64,000 bases of DNA, taken from Streptomyces sp. HNM0574. Lineage in GTDB: Bacteria; Actinomycetota; Actinomycetes; Streptomycetales; Streptomycetaceae. Positions within the stretch are counted from its first letter, which is position 1. Every line of letters begins with the position of its first letter. The notes beneath the pieces were generated by a model. That model made no database searches and was not told where the DNA came from. It saw nothing but the letters and a program-made list of their open reading frames with translations. Made by a program: the position numbers and the translations under genes. The stretch spans positions 124,001 to 188,000 of the forward strand of contig NZ_JAASAH010000004.1 in the NCBI RefSeq assembly GCF_012726235.1, in the 5' to 3' direction. Below, one piece after another: positions 42,924 to 51,921 of this stretch.

Positions 42924-43664
42924 ATGACGACGACTTCGGGTGGTTCGGGCGTGAACGGGCAGGGTGCGGACGGGGTGCCGGCGGCGTTCGGGACGCCGGA
43001 GGCGCCGCGGGTGGCGGTGCGGGGTGAGGCGCGGCTGGAGTTCGATCCGGAGATCGCCCGGATCGGGGTGACGGTGAGTGCGCGGGGGTCGGACCGGCGG
43101 GATGCGCTGGAGGCGTTGTCGCGGCGGAATGCGCAGGTGCTGGAGTTGTTGCGGGGGTACGGGGAGGCGGTGGAGAAGCTGTCCACGGGTGCGTTCAGTG
43201 TGACGCCGGAGCTGGCGGAGAAGGGGCGCCGGGAGCGGGTGCGGACGTATCACGGGCGGGTTCATGTGGCCGCTGTGGTGGGGGACTTCACGGTGCTGGG
43301 TGAGTTGACGGCGCGGTTGGCGGAGCTGGAGATGACGCGGGTGGAGGGGCCGCGGTGGTCGCTGCGTCCGGATTCGCCGGCGCATCGTGAGGCGCGGCAG
43401 CAGGCGGTGCGGGAGGCGGTGACGCGGGCGCGGGAGTACGCGGGGGCGTTGGGGGCGCGGCTGGTGGCGTTGGTGGAGCTGGCGGATCTGGGTGCGGAGG
43501 GCGGGCTGCCGCCGGGGCCGCCGCCTCCGGGGGCGTTGCGGGCGGCCGCGTACGGGGGTCCGGCGGCGCCGGGTGGTGTGCCGGAGCTGGATCTGGAGCC
43601 GCAGGTGCAGACGGTGCAGGCGCAGGTGAACGCGCGGTTCGTGATGACGGCGCCGGAGTTGTGA
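42924..43664 (+). CDS. SIMPL domain-containing protein
   Basis: A 246-residue protein with the SIMPL/DUF541 (COG2968-like) domain: VAVRGEARLEFDPEIARIGVTVSARG, ALSRRNAQVLELLRGYG, STGAFSVTPE and the C-terminal RFVMTAPEL strand. Members form oligomeric beta-alpha shells; the role in actinobacteria is not established. No signal peptide is seen; the first 30 residues are Gly-rich. It lies between the siderophore-type pair (49 bp upstream) and pyruvate kinase. Confidence 0.85.
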   Translation: MTTTSGGSGVNGQGADGVPAAFGTPEAPRVAVRGEARLEFDPEIARIGVTVSARGSDRRDALEALSRRNAQVLELLRGYGEAVEKLSTGAFSVTPELAEKGRRERVRTYHGRVHVAAVVGDFTVLGELTARLAELEMTRVEGPRWSLRPDSPAHREARQQAVREAVTRAREYAGALGARLVALVELADLGAEGGLPPGPPPPGALRAAAYGGPAAPGGVPELDLEPQVQTVQAQVNARFVMTAPEL

Positions 43665-43800
43665 GGTGAGGGGGCGCGCGGCGGGTGCCGCGGTGCTCAT
43701 GCGAGCGGGTGGGTGCGCAGTTCAGTAGTTGTCAACGGCCCTTCAGGGAAAAGACGTTGGCGAGTCATCGGGAGGCTGCCTTCTACCGATGGGTAAGCCC

Positions 43801-43806
43801 TAGGGT
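43801..43806 (+). promoter_or_regulatory. -10 box of the pyruvate kinase promoter
   Basis: TAGGGT ends 7 nt before the ATG at 43814, so the transcript would start at or near the initiation codon. No -35 element is recognisable. Confidence 0.4.
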
Positions 43807-43813
43807 CGGCGGT

Positions 43814-45259
43814 ATGCGCCGCGCAAGGATCGTTTCCACGCTGGGTCCGGCGACCGACTCGTACGAGCAGATCATGGCACTCGTCGAGGCCGGTATGGAT
43901 GTGGCCCGCTTCAACATGAGCCATGGTTCGCACGCCGAGCACGAGGAGCGGCTGCTCCGGGTGCGGGCTGCCTCGGAGCGCGCGGGGCGCAGCGTCGGGG
44001 TGCTGGCGGATCTTCAAGGTCCGAAGATCCGTCTGGGCCGTTTCCGTGAGGGGCCGGTACTCCTTGAACGCGGCGATGAGTTCACGCTGTCGGTGACGCC
44101 GCGCGAGGGCGACCGGACGGGCTGCGGGACGACGTACGAGGGGCTCGCGGCCGATGTCTCGCCCGGGGAGCGGATCCTGGTGGACGACGGCCGGGTGTCG
44201 CTGGAGGTGACGTCGGTCGAGGGGCCGCTGGTGCGGACGCTGGTGGTCGAGGGCGGTCTGGTCTCGGATCACAAGGGGCTCAATCTGCCGGGGGTCGCGG
44301 TGTCGGTGCCCGCGCTGTCGGAGAAGGACGTGACGGATCTGCGCTGGGCGCTGCGTGCGGGCGCCGATGTGATCGCGCTGTCCTTCGTGCGCAGTGGCGC
44401 GGATGTGCGGGAAGTGCACCGGGTGATGGACGAGGAGGGGCGGCGGCTGCCGGTCCTCGCGAAGCTGGAGAAGCCGCAGGCGGTGGATGCGCTGGAGTCG
44501 ATCGTCGCCGCGTTCGACGGGGTGATGGTGGCGCGCGGTGATCTGGGTGTGGAGATGCCGCTGGAGTCGGTGCCGCTGGTGCAGAAGCGGGCGGTGAAGC
44601 TGTGCCGCCGGATGGCGAAGCCGGTGATCGTGGCGACGCAGATGCTGGATTCGATGATCGACGCGTCGCGTCCGACGCGTGCGGAGGTCTCGGACGTCGC
44701 GAACGCGGTGATGGACGGCACGGACGCGGTGATGCTGTCGGGTGAGACGAGCGTCGGCAAGTATCCGGTGGAGACGGTGCGGACGATGAGCCGGATCGTC
44801 GAGGCGGCGGAGCGGGACATGCTCGCGAAGGGGCTGACGCCGCTGTCGGAGCAGGGGAAGCCGCGTACGCAGGGTGGTGCGGTGGCGCGGGCCGCGGCGG
44901 AGATGGGGGATTTCCTGGGGGCGCGGTTCCTGGTGGCGTTCTCGCAGTCGGGGGACACGGTGCGGCGGCTGTCGCGGTACCGGTCGCCGGTTCCGCTGCT
45001 GGCGTTCACGCCGGATCCGCAGACGCGGGCGCAGTTGTGCCTGACGTGGGGTGTGGAGTCGTTCCTGGGGCCGACGGTGGCGACGACGGACGAGATGGTG
45101 GACCAGGTCGACGAGCAGTTGCTGAAGCTGGGGCGCTGCGAGAAGGGCGATCTGGTGGTGATCACCGCGGGTTCGCCGCCCGGGGTGCCGGGCTTCACCA
45201 ATCTGGTGCGGGTGCACCACATCGGTGAGGACGACTCCCCCGCGGCGCCCGGCTCCTAG
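43814..45259 (+). CDS. pyk: Pyruvate kinase
   Basis: Transfers phosphate from phosphoenolpyruvate to ADP. The 481-residue protein shows RRARIVSTLGPAT at the start, ARFNMSHGSH, the B domain (residues about 70-165), the signature LAKLEKPQAVDAL with catalytic Lys, MVARGDLGVEMPLE, QMLDSMIDASRPTRAEVSDVANAV and SGETSVGKYPVE. The C domain ends VRVHHIGEDDSPAAPGS. Streptomyces commonly carries two pyruvate kinases; this matches the copy downstream of the ANTAR regulator in S. coelicolor (pyk2) by synteny. It is convergent with the chorismate mutase gene, 8 bp between stops. Confidence 0.97.
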   Translation: MRRARIVSTLGPATDSYEQIMALVEAGMDVARFNMSHGSHAEHEERLLRVRAASERAGRSVGVLADLQGPKIRLGRFREGPVLLERGDEFTLSVTPREGDRTGCGTTYEGLAADVSPGERILVDDGRVSLEVTSVEGPLVRTLVVEGGLVSDHKGLNLPGVAVSVPALSEKDVTDLRWALRAGADVIALSFVRSGADVREVHRVMDEEGRRLPVLAKLEKPQAVDALESIVAAFDGVMVARGDLGVEMPLESVPLVQKRAVKLCRRMAKPVIVATQMLDSMIDASRPTRAEVSDVANAVMDGTDAVMLSGETSVGKYPVETVRTMSRIVEAAERDMLAKGLTPLSEQGKPRTQGGAVARAAAEMGDFLGARFLVAFSQSGDTVRRLSRYRSPVPLLAFTPDPQTRAQLCLTWGVESFLGPTVATTDEMVDQVDEQLLKLGRCEKGDLVVITAGSPPGVPGFTNLVRVHHIGEDDSPAAPGS

Positions 45260-45267
45260 GACGCCCG

Positions 45268-45642
45268 TCAGCTGGGGTCGTTGCCCTCGGCGATGGTCTC
45301 GTGGTGGCGGATGACCTCGGCGATGATGAAGTTGAGGAGCTTCTCGGCGAACGCCGGGTCGAGCTTGGCGCTTTCGGCGAGGCCGCGCAGCCGGGCGATC
45401 TGCCGGGCCTCGCGGGCAGGGTCGGCCGGGGGCAGTTCGTGTTCGGCCTTGAGGCGTCCGACGCGCTGGGTGCACTTGAAGCGTTCGGCGAGCATGTGGA
45501 CGACGGCGGCGTCGATGTTGTCGATGCTGTCGCGGAGGGCGCCGAGTTCGGCCCGTACGGATGCGTCGACGGCGCTGTCGCCGGCGGGTGCGGCACCCGC
45601 GGTGGCGGAGTGGTCGGTTCCGGGGGTGTCGGTGGCTGCCAT
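45268..45642 (-). CDS. Chorismate mutase (AroQ type)
   Basis: A 124-residue monofunctional AroQ-fold chorismate mutase converting chorismate to prephenate for Phe/Tyr synthesis. After a disordered Ala/Gly/Thr tail of about 27 residues the helical domain reads RAELGALRDSIDNIDAAVVHMLAERFKCTQRVGRLKAEH, with the Arg, Lys and Gln active-site positions along helices 1 and 3, then REARQIARLRGLA and FAEKLLNFIIAEVIRHH. It has no signal peptide, so it is cytosolic. Confidence 0.94.
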   Translation of the reverse strand: MAATDTPGTDHSATAGAAPAGDSAVDASVRAELGALRDSIDNIDAAVVHMLAERFKCTQRVGRLKAEHELPPADPAREARQIARLRGLAESAKLDPAFAEKLLNFIIAEVIRHHETIAEGNDPS

Positions 45643-45756
45643 GTGCGTGTGCTTCCCCGTCGGTGTCGGTGTTCTCGGTGCGGGTGCCGCCGCGCGGGCG
45701 GCGGGACAGCGTACGACACCGGGCGGGGTGCCGTGCGCGGTGGGGACGCCTTCCGG

Positions 45757-46749
45757 TCAGTTGTGACCGGCGCGTACGGGTGCGGCCGGTCCGGTGCGGA
45801 GGGTCGGCGGGTGGTCGGGGTCGGGGACGCGGTCGCTCCAGCCACCGGGCACCGCGGTGCTCTGCTGGGCGCGGAAGCGGACGGGGGCGATGCCGACGCG
45901 GCGGGTGAACAGGCGGGAGAAATAGGCCGGATCGTCGTAGCCGACGCGGCGGGCTATGGCGGCGACGGGCAGGTCGGTCGCGGCGAGGAGTTCCTTCGCG
46001 CGGCCGAGGCGGATGGCGAGCAGGTGGTCCTTGGGGCTGCATCCGGCGCTGCGGCGTACGGCGGTGCGGAGGGCGGCGGGGGTCATGCCGTAGCGGGCGG
46101 CGAGGTCGGTGACGGACAGCGGAAGGAAGGCGTCGCGGGCGAGGGCCTGGAGGACGGGGGCGCCGTCGGGGGTGGTGTCGGCGCGGGTGCGGCGCAGGGC
46201 GACGAGGAGTTCGTGAGCGGCGGAGGCGGCCTCGATGTCGAGCAGCGGGTTGCCGTGCCGGGCGGCGCGGGCGATGCGGCCGATGGCGGCGCGGGCGGGC
46301 CCGGCGTCGGTGAGGGGGACGACGGGGCGTTCGGGCTCGATGCAGCCGAGTTCGGTGTAGGCGGCGACGGCGGAGCCGGTGAAGGCGGCGAAGCCCTCGT
46401 CCCAGCCTTCGGGGGCGGCGCCGTAGTGGTGGACGGTGTGGGGGGTGAGCCAGAGCAGGGCCGGGGCCTGTACCTGGTGGACGCGGCCGTCGGTGGTGCG
46501 GAACCAGCCGCTGCCGGCGCTGATGACGACGGCGACGTGGTGGTCGAGGGTGCGGGGGCCGACGGCGGGGAGGGCGCCGTGCTGGAGGCCGACGCCGAGG
46601 CAGACGAGTCCGAGGCGGTGGTGCACGGGGCCCGGGGTGAAGTACCGCATCCAGCTGCGGTAGCGGGCGCGTGCGGTGCGTGGGGGCGCGTCCGCGCCTG
46701 GTGTGTCCGTGTGCGTGGTGGCGGGTGTTCTCGGGTTCGGCTGCCCCAC
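45757..46749 (-). CDS. AraC family transcriptional regulator
   Basis: The product is about 330 residues from GTG 46749, which has GAGGGGAG about 11 nt upstream; a later ATG at 46650 is possible. The N-terminal cupin-like sensor domain contains DHHVAVVISAGSGWFRT, VQAPALLWLTPHTVHHYG and WDEGFAAFTG. The C-terminal double helix-turn-helix of AraC/XylS is SVTDLAARYGMTPAALR, then AKELLAATDLPVAAIARRVGYDDPAYFSRLF. It lies 127 bp downstream of the GH101 gene on the same strand, separated by a hairpin, so a role in controlling that glycosidase is plausible but unproven. Confidence 0.88.
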   Translation of the reverse strand: MGQPNPRTPATTHTDTPGADAPPRTARARYRSWMRYFTPGPVHHRLGLVCLGVGLQHGALPAVGPRTLDHHVAVVISAGSGWFRTTDGRVHQVQAPALLWLTPHTVHHYGAAPEGWDEGFAAFTGSAVAAYTELGCIEPERPVVPLTDAGPARAAIGRIARAARHGNPLLDIEAASAAHELLVALRRTRADTTPDGAPVLQALARDAFLPLSVTDLAARYGMTPAALRTAVRRSAGCSPKDHLLAIRLGRAKELLAATDLPVAAIARRVGYDDPAYFSRLFTRRVGIAPVRFRAQQSTAVPGGWSDRVPDPDHPPTLRTGPAAPVRAGHN

Positions 46750-46830
46750 GGCCCGCTGCTCCCCTCGGTGCTGGTCCGGTGCCCTCGGGAGGCAGCGTAC
46801 GGGCGGCGGGGCGCGGGCACCACGGCTCAA

Positions 46831-46870
46831 CGGCCGGAACGATCAACCGGGTTGGTGAGCGTTCCGGCCG
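46831..46870. terminator. Terminator after the GH101 gene
   Basis: A perfect 11-bp stem (46831-46841 with 46860-46870); the loop can form a further small hairpin. It begins 6 bp past the GH101 stop on the minus strand. Confidence 0.75.
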
Positions 46871-46876
46871 TCGGGG

Positions 46877-49800
46877 TCAGTCGAGTTCGGTGACGGTGAA
46901 GGTGTCGAGGACGAACTCGGCCTTGGTGTCGTCGCCGGTCTTGCGCAGGCCGACCCAGGTCTCGCCGTCGGCGGGGGCGGTGAAGGTGTAGGTGTGGCGG
47001 GTGGGTTCGGTGGCGGCGGGCAGCGGGGTGCGGCTGAGTTCGCGGGCCTCGGGTGTGTCGACGGCGGTGATCCAGGCGTACTGTCCGGCTTTCTCGTTCT
47101 CGTAACGGAAGGTGACGCGGTAGCGGCGGCCCGGCCGGAAGCGGACGGTGTGCGGGACGGTGCGGTGGACGAGGCCGGTGTTCTCGCCGCGTGACTTGAG
47201 GGACTGGCCGCCGTCGACGACGTCGTCGATCGCCTTGCCCTGCCAGCCGCGCTGGGTGTACGGCGCGTTCCGCTGGGCGATGTGGGTGCGCGGGTCGGTG
47301 ACGCCGCCCGCGTCGCCCTTGACGAAGGGGCCCCAGCCCTGCGGTACGTGCTCGAAGTCCTCGTGGACCAGGGCGTCTTCGGGTCCCGGTGTGCGGTGCG
47401 GGCCCGCGGCGACGCGGACGGCGGCGAAGCGGACGCGGGGCTTCCCGGCGTCGGTGCGCAGCGAGAGGGTGACGGGTCCGCCGTTCTCGGGGACGGTGAA
47501 GGGGGTGAACACGCGCTGGTGGCGGGTGCCGTGCTTGCGGTCGGCGGCGACGTGGTTGGCGGCGGTGGAGGTCTCCGTCCAGTTCTCCGCGGTGACGCCG
47601 TCGGCGGTGCGGACGGCGAGTGCCGCGCGGCGGCGCTGTCCGGCGCGGGCGCCGACCTCGATCTGGACGGACGCGGTGTAGGTGCCGGGCCGCAGGCGGC
47701 TCAGGCGCTGGCTGACGGTGACGGCCGCGGCGCCGGTGACGACGAGTTCGGGGACGCCCCGCTCGTCGTCGGTCACCGCGACGGCGTCGGACGGTCCTTC
47801 CACCTGCCAGGCGTCGAGGGTGCCGGAGTGGAATCCGGGGTCGGCCAGCGGGGTGCCCTCGCCCCAGTCGGGTGCCGGGGCGGGACGGGGTGCGCGGTGC
47901 AGGACGTACGGGGTGCCGGGTGCGGCGTCGAGGGTGACGCGGCCGTCGGTGACGCGGAGGGTGGTGGGGTCGGCGGGGCCGGTGCCGGTGAGGCGGTGGC
48001 GGGTGAGGGTGGTGGCGTCGGCCCAGCCCGCGGGGAGCCGCCAACTCGTGCGTCCGCCCTCGGGGTTGTAGTGGTAGAGCCGGTCGGGGTCGCGGGCCCG
48101 GCGGGGTTCCCAGGGCAGCAGGTAGGCGCCGGCCTGGTAGACGAGGCGGCCGTCGGTGGTGATGCGGCGGGTGCCGCCGGTGTCGGTGACGGCGGTGGCT
48201 GTCTCGCCGAAGAAGGTGATCTCGTGGGCCGTCCAGGTGCGGATGGGGTGGGCCTGGAGGTACTTGGCGGGGAGGCTGTGGCGCCAGATCAGCTCGTAGA
48301 AGGCGGCCCAGTCGGTCTTGCCCGTCCAGCCCTCGTAGTTGCCCATGCGGGGGATGCCGAGGAGGGTGGGCCACTTGTCGGCGAAGACGTCCTTGTGGTG
48401 GTGGTGCAGGAAGCGGATGAGGCGGGAGTTGACGCCTCGGGAGTCGTCGGCGCCGTAGTCGGTCTCGGTGGCCCAGTGGGACCAGATCGCGGAGCGTTCC
48501 AGTCCGTGGCCCCATTCGGTGGTGAGACGCCAGCCCTGGGCACGCAGTTCGCGCTGGAGCCGGTCGGAGGTCCAGCCGGATTCGCGGAAGACGTCGAGGT
48601 AGAGGGTGTCGAGGGCCTCGTCGGTCTCCGCGCGCAGGTCGCGGAAGCGGCGGACGATGTCGCCGGAGACGAGGTCGCGGCGCTGGTCGATGCGGTAGCT
48701 CTGGTCGAGCCAGTCCCACTGTTCGTCGGTGACGTCGACGAGGGTCTCGGAGAAGGCGTGCGCGACGGGGTAGGACTCGGTGGCGTTGACGTGCACGGCG
48801 AAGTCGGTGTTCCAGCGTTTCCCGGCGCGCAGCAGGGTGTTGAGGTCTGCCAGTCCGCCGGCGCGCCGGTTGTGGTTGCCCGCGTAGTCGGGGTGGGCAG
48901 AGTCGTGGCCTTCCGACTGGTAGCCCTTGAGCAGGGTGTACTGGCGCAGTCCGGCGGTGGCGAGGCTGATCCGTTTGATCTCGTCGAGGGTGGCGAGGAA
49001 CGGGTTGGTGGCCTGGCTGGCGAAGTTGAACGGGATGTGCGGGACGACGCGGAGGTGCTGTTCGTCGCCGCCGGGCGGCGGGGTGAGGATGCCGCGCAGG
49101 GCGATCGCGGCGTCCTGCCAGTCGACGGTGCCGTCGCCGTTGCGGTCCCGGGTGACGACGACGGTGACGTACGGGAGAGGTTCGGTGTCGTCCTCGGCTG
49201 CGGTGTCGGCGCGGTGGGTCCACTCGCCGCAGGCGACGGCGGTGGTGACGTGGCCGTCCTCGCGGGTGGTGCGGTGCCACAGCCGGCCGTTCTCCCAGGT
49301 GGCGCCGTTGTCCTGGGTGGGCTTGTCCCAGCTGGTGTTGGTGTCGAGGGCGGCGGCGAGTTCGCGGGTGGCGACGACGGCGTAGGCGCAGCCGCGGGGT
49401 TCGGTGGGGGGTGCGTCGGCGGGGCGTACGACGGTGTCGCCGCTGCCGTTCTTGTCGATCTCGACGCGGGCGGCGTGCAGTTCGGCTCCGGGCTGGTCGT
49501 CGCGTACGGCGAGGAAGGCGAGCCCGGGGATGCGGAGGGTGCCGACGCGCGGGGCGCCGGCGTGGTCGTCGACGCGGGTGAGGCGCCAGCGGACGGTGTC
49601 GCCCTCGACGCGGATCTCGGCGCCGATCTCGGTTCCGGTTCCGGTTCCGGTCTCGGGGCCGAGGGTGAGGGTGTAGGCGATGCGGTCGGGCCCGGTGACC
49701 TCGCTGGTGACGTGCGGGGTGCGGGTCTCGCCGTCGACGAGGAGCGTGGTGACGGGCCGCTGCTGGCCGTGCAGCCGGGCGCCGGTGGCGCGGTGGACGT

Positions 49801-50029
49801 AGCGGATGACGCGCGGGAAACGGGTGTCGACGTGGACGTCGAGCTCCCCGGAGCGGAGCACCGTCTCGCCGGAGGGGTGCGGCACGGCGGCCCGGGCCGT
49901 GCCGCCGAGTCCGAGCGCCGCCCCGGCACCGGCGATGGCCCCGGCGGCGACGACGGACCGCCGCGCGGGATCGGTGTGCGCCGGTTCCGGTTCGGCTTCC
50001 GGCGCTGTCCTCCGGGGCTGCTCCGTCAT
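46877..50029 (-). CDS. Tat-exported endo-alpha-N-acetylgalactosaminidase (GH101 family)
   Basis: A 1050-residue secreted enzyme of the GH101 type, which releases the Gal-GalNAc disaccharide from O-glycosylated Ser/Thr of mucin-like glycoproteins. A twin-arginine signal (ARRSVVAAG with a hydrophobic stretch, ending near ARA, residue about 46) leads. Beta-sandwich parts follow, with an EF-hand-like segment RDRNGDGTVDWQDAA and the catalytic barrel: FNFASQATNPFLATLDEIKR, LLKGYQSEGHDSAHPDY and VHVNATESY. Asp479 in LYLDVF fits the nucleophile and Glu505 in TTEWGHG the acid/base. C-terminal beta domains look like carbohydrate-binding modules. GGAGCGGAG directly precedes ATG 50029. The residue assignment is from family knowledge. 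Confidence 0.88.
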   Translation of the reverse strand: MTEQPRRTAPEAEPEPAHTDPARRSVVAAGAIAGAGAALGLGGTARAAVPHPSGETVLRSGELDVHVDTRFPRVIRYVHRATGARLHGQQRPVTTLLVDGETRTPHVTSEVTGPDRIAYTLTLGPETGTGTGTEIGAEIRVEGDTVRWRLTRVDDHAGAPRVGTLRIPGLAFLAVRDDQPGAELHAARVEIDKNGSGDTVVRPADAPPTEPRGCAYAVVATRELAAALDTNTSWDKPTQDNGATWENGRLWHRTTREDGHVTTAVACGEWTHRADTAAEDDTEPLPYVTVVVTRDRNGDGTVDWQDAAIALRGILTPPPGGDEQHLRVVPHIPFNFASQATNPFLATLDEIKRISLATAGLRQYTLLKGYQSEGHDSAHPDYAGNHNRRAGGLADLNTLLRAGKRWNTDFAVHVNATESYPVAHAFSETLVDVTDEQWDWLDQSYRIDQRRDLVSGDIVRRFRDLRAETDEALDTLYLDVFRESGWTSDRLQRELRAQGWRLTTEWGHGLERSAIWSHWATETDYGADDSRGVNSRLIRFLHHHHKDVFADKWPTLLGIPRMGNYEGWTGKTDWAAFYELIWRHSLPAKYLQAHPIRTWTAHEITFFGETATAVTDTGGTRRITTDGRLVYQAGAYLLPWEPRRARDPDRLYHYNPEGGRTSWRLPAGWADATTLTRHRLTGTGPADPTTLRVTDGRVTLDAAPGTPYVLHRAPRPAPAPDWGEGTPLADPGFHSGTLDAWQVEGPSDAVAVTDDERGVPELVVTGAAAVTVSQRLSRLRPGTYTASVQIEVGARAGQRRRAALAVRTADGVTAENWTETSTAANHVAADRKHGTRHQRVFTPFTVPENGGPVTLSLRTDAGKPRVRFAAVRVAAGPHRTPGPEDALVHEDFEHVPQGWGPFVKGDAGGVTDPRTHIAQRNAPYTQRGWQGKAIDDVVDGGQSLKSRGENTGLVHRTVPHTVRFRPGRRYRVTFRYENEKAGQYAWITAVDTPEARELSRTPLPAATEPTRHTYTFTAPADGETWVGLRKTGDDTKAEFVLDTFTVTELD

Positions 50030-50110
50030 CTCCGCTCCTCCTGGTCCAGGCGTCGCACCCGCGGTGCTCCGGTGCCGGTCAGGGTGCGGCAGCGGGGGCG
50101 GCCGTGCCCA

Positions 50111-50141
50111 TGGACAAAGGACGGGCGGCAGTTGGACTTTG
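50111..50141 (+). promoter_or_regulatory. TGGAC direct repeats upstream of the MocR gene
   Basis: TGGACAAAG (50111-50119) and TGGACTTTG (50133-50141) are spaced 22 bp apart, before the MocR-type regulator gene. A related TGGACATTT (51816-51824) lies before the next gene of the unit. MocR regulators usually bind direct repeats, so these could be operator half-sites. This is inference from repetition only. Confidence 0.4.
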
Positions 50142-50247
50142 CGGCGCCGCTCTCCGGGAGGGGGCCGGAATGTGAGACGTGGTGTGGCCGCCGCGGGAGG
50201 ACAGGGGAGCATCACGGCCGGGCGCGTGGATCGACCAGGGGGGAAAG

Positions 50248-51756
50248 ATGCCAACTCCGTATCTCTGTCTGCACGTGGAACGCGAGGGTTCGCTTTCGCT
50301 GTATCAGCAGGTGTGCCGGCAGATCGTGCGGGCGGTACAGGAAGGGCGGCTGCGGGGAGGGGACGCGCTGCCCCCGTCCCGCGCGCTCGCGGAACAGCTG
50401 AACGTCTCCCGTACGGTCGTGGTCAAGGCGTACGAGCATCTGCACGCGGAGGGGTATCTGGAGGCGCGGAGGGGTTCCGGTACGCGGATCAGTGAAACGG
50501 CGGCCTCGGCGGTTTCCGTGCCTTCTCCTGCCGCGGGAGCGGCAGTTGATCCTGTGCTGCCGCTGGTCGTGTCGGGGGATTCGCGGCTGTGGCGCGGCCC
50601 CGGGGCCGTACGCGAGAGCTCCCTGGTGTCCGAGAGGGTCTTCGCGGATTTCCGGCACGGAAGTCCTTCGCTCCAGGATTTCCCGGTGTCGGCCTGGCGG
50701 AAGGCCGTGCAGGACGCGTACGCGCGGGTGACGAGTTCCTCGCTCGACTACGGCCCGGCGGAGGGGGCGCACGCGCTGCGCGTGGAGGTCGCCCGGATGC
50801 TGGGGCACAGCCGGGCCATGGTGTGCGATCCGGCGCAGGTACTGATGACCACGGGCGCGACCCAGGCGCTGGACATCCTGGTGCGACTGCTGGTGCGGAA
50901 GGACGATGTGGTCCTCGTCGAGGATCCCTGCCATCTCGTGCTGCGGCAGATTTTCGGCGTCTCGGACGGCCGGGTGGTTTCCGTTCCGGTGGACGGCGAG
51001 GGAATGCGGGTCGACGACATCACCCCGCGGCTGCGCGCGTCGGGAATCGATCCGGCCCGGGTGCGTCTGGTGTATGTGACGCCGTCGCACCAGTTCCCGA
51101 CCGGTGTGGTGATGTCCCGTCGGCGGCGTCACGCACTCAGGGAATGGGCGTCGCTGCACGAGGCCTACATCGTGGAGGACGATTACCACAACGAGTTCAC
51201 CTTCACCGAGGAGAACATGTCCGCTCTGGCCAGTGGTGACGAGAGCGGACGTGTCATCTATGTGGGCACGTTCAGCAAAACGCTCTTCCCGGCGCTCCGA
51301 ATCGGATTCGCGGTCGTTCCGCACGAGTTGGTGCGCGAGTTCCTCGGCATCAAGTGGATCGCCGACCGGCTTTCCCCGTCCGTCGAACAGGAGGCGCTCG
51401 CGCAATTCCTGAGCGACGGGTCGTACGCGCGGCACATCGGCAGAATGCGCAGGCTCTACCGGCAGCGCCGGCGTGCCCTGCTGGAGGCGCTCTACGGCCG
51501 GTTCGGCGGCGGGGTGCGGATCTCCGGGGAGGCGGCGGGGCTGCACGTCCTGGTGAGCCTGCTGGACACCGGCCTCTCCGAGGAGGAGATCGCCCGGGAG
51601 GCGCTGCGGCGCGGGGTGCGCGTCTATCCCGCCTCGGACTACTTCACCGAGAACCCGCCGGCCGACCCCTCGTTCCTGCTCGGGTACGCCTGCCTGCCGA
51701 CCGAGCGCATCCCCGAAGGCATCGCCCGCCTCGCGGAGGCCGCCGGGGTCCGGTGA
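50248..51756 (+). CDS. MocR-type regulator (GntR HTH fused to aminotransferase-like domain)
   Basis: A 502-residue PdxR/GabR-like regulator. The N-terminal GntR winged helix (SLYQQVCRQIVRAV, LPPSRALAEQLNVSRTVVVKAYEHLHAEGYLEAR) spans about residues 15-85. A linker leads to a fold type I aminotransferase domain with LDYGPAEGAHALRVEVARML, MTTGATQALDI, VYVTPSHQFPTG, VEDDYHNEF and the PLP lysine in TFSKTLFPALRIGF. Such proteins sense PLP or amino-acid adducts. GGGGGGAAAG lies just before ATG 50248. It heads a same-strand unit with B3/B4, azlC and azlD genes and is the likely controller of it. Confidence 0.92.
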   Translation: MPTPYLCLHVEREGSLSLYQQVCRQIVRAVQEGRLRGGDALPPSRALAEQLNVSRTVVVKAYEHLHAEGYLEARRGSGTRISETAASAVSVPSPAAGAAVDPVLPLVVSGDSRLWRGPGAVRESSLVSERVFADFRHGSPSLQDFPVSAWRKAVQDAYARVTSSSLDYGPAEGAHALRVEVARMLGHSRAMVCDPAQVLMTTGATQALDILVRLLVRKDDVVLVEDPCHLVLRQIFGVSDGRVVSVPVDGEGMRVDDITPRLRASGIDPARVRLVYVTPSHQFPTGVVMSRRRRHALREWASLHEAYIVEDDYHNEFTFTEENMSALASGDESGRVIYVGTFSKTLFPALRIGFAVVPHELVREFLGIKWIADRLSPSVEQEALAQFLSDGSYARHIGRMRRLYRQRRRALLEALYGRFGGGVRISGEAAGLHVLVSLLDTGLSEEEIAREALRRGVRVYPASDYFTENPPADPSFLLGYACLPTERIPEGIARLAEAAGVR

Positions 51757-51787
51757 TCCTGCGGCGGGGTGCCGGACTCCCGCTCCG

Positions 51788-51825
51788 GATTGGTTTCCGT
51801 ATCCGCCCCCCGATTGGACATTTCC
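51788..51825 (+). promoter_or_regulatory. Repeated GATTGG elements upstream of the B3/B4 gene
   Basis: GATTGGTTTCC (51788-51798) and GATTGGACATTTCC (51812-51825) are spaced 24 bp apart in the 165-bp gap before the B3/B4 gene. A TAGTGT hexamer lies downstream in the ccctagtgtgc segment near 51840-51850. This suggests a separate, possibly MocR-controlled promoter here. Confidence 0.35.
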
Positions 51826-51921
51826 CGGCGTGCGGCCGGTCCCTAGTGTGCTTGCCACAGGCCGTCCCGGCCTTCCGGGAACGGCTCACGAAACACTTGG
51901 CGAGCAGGGAGAACTTCCGCG

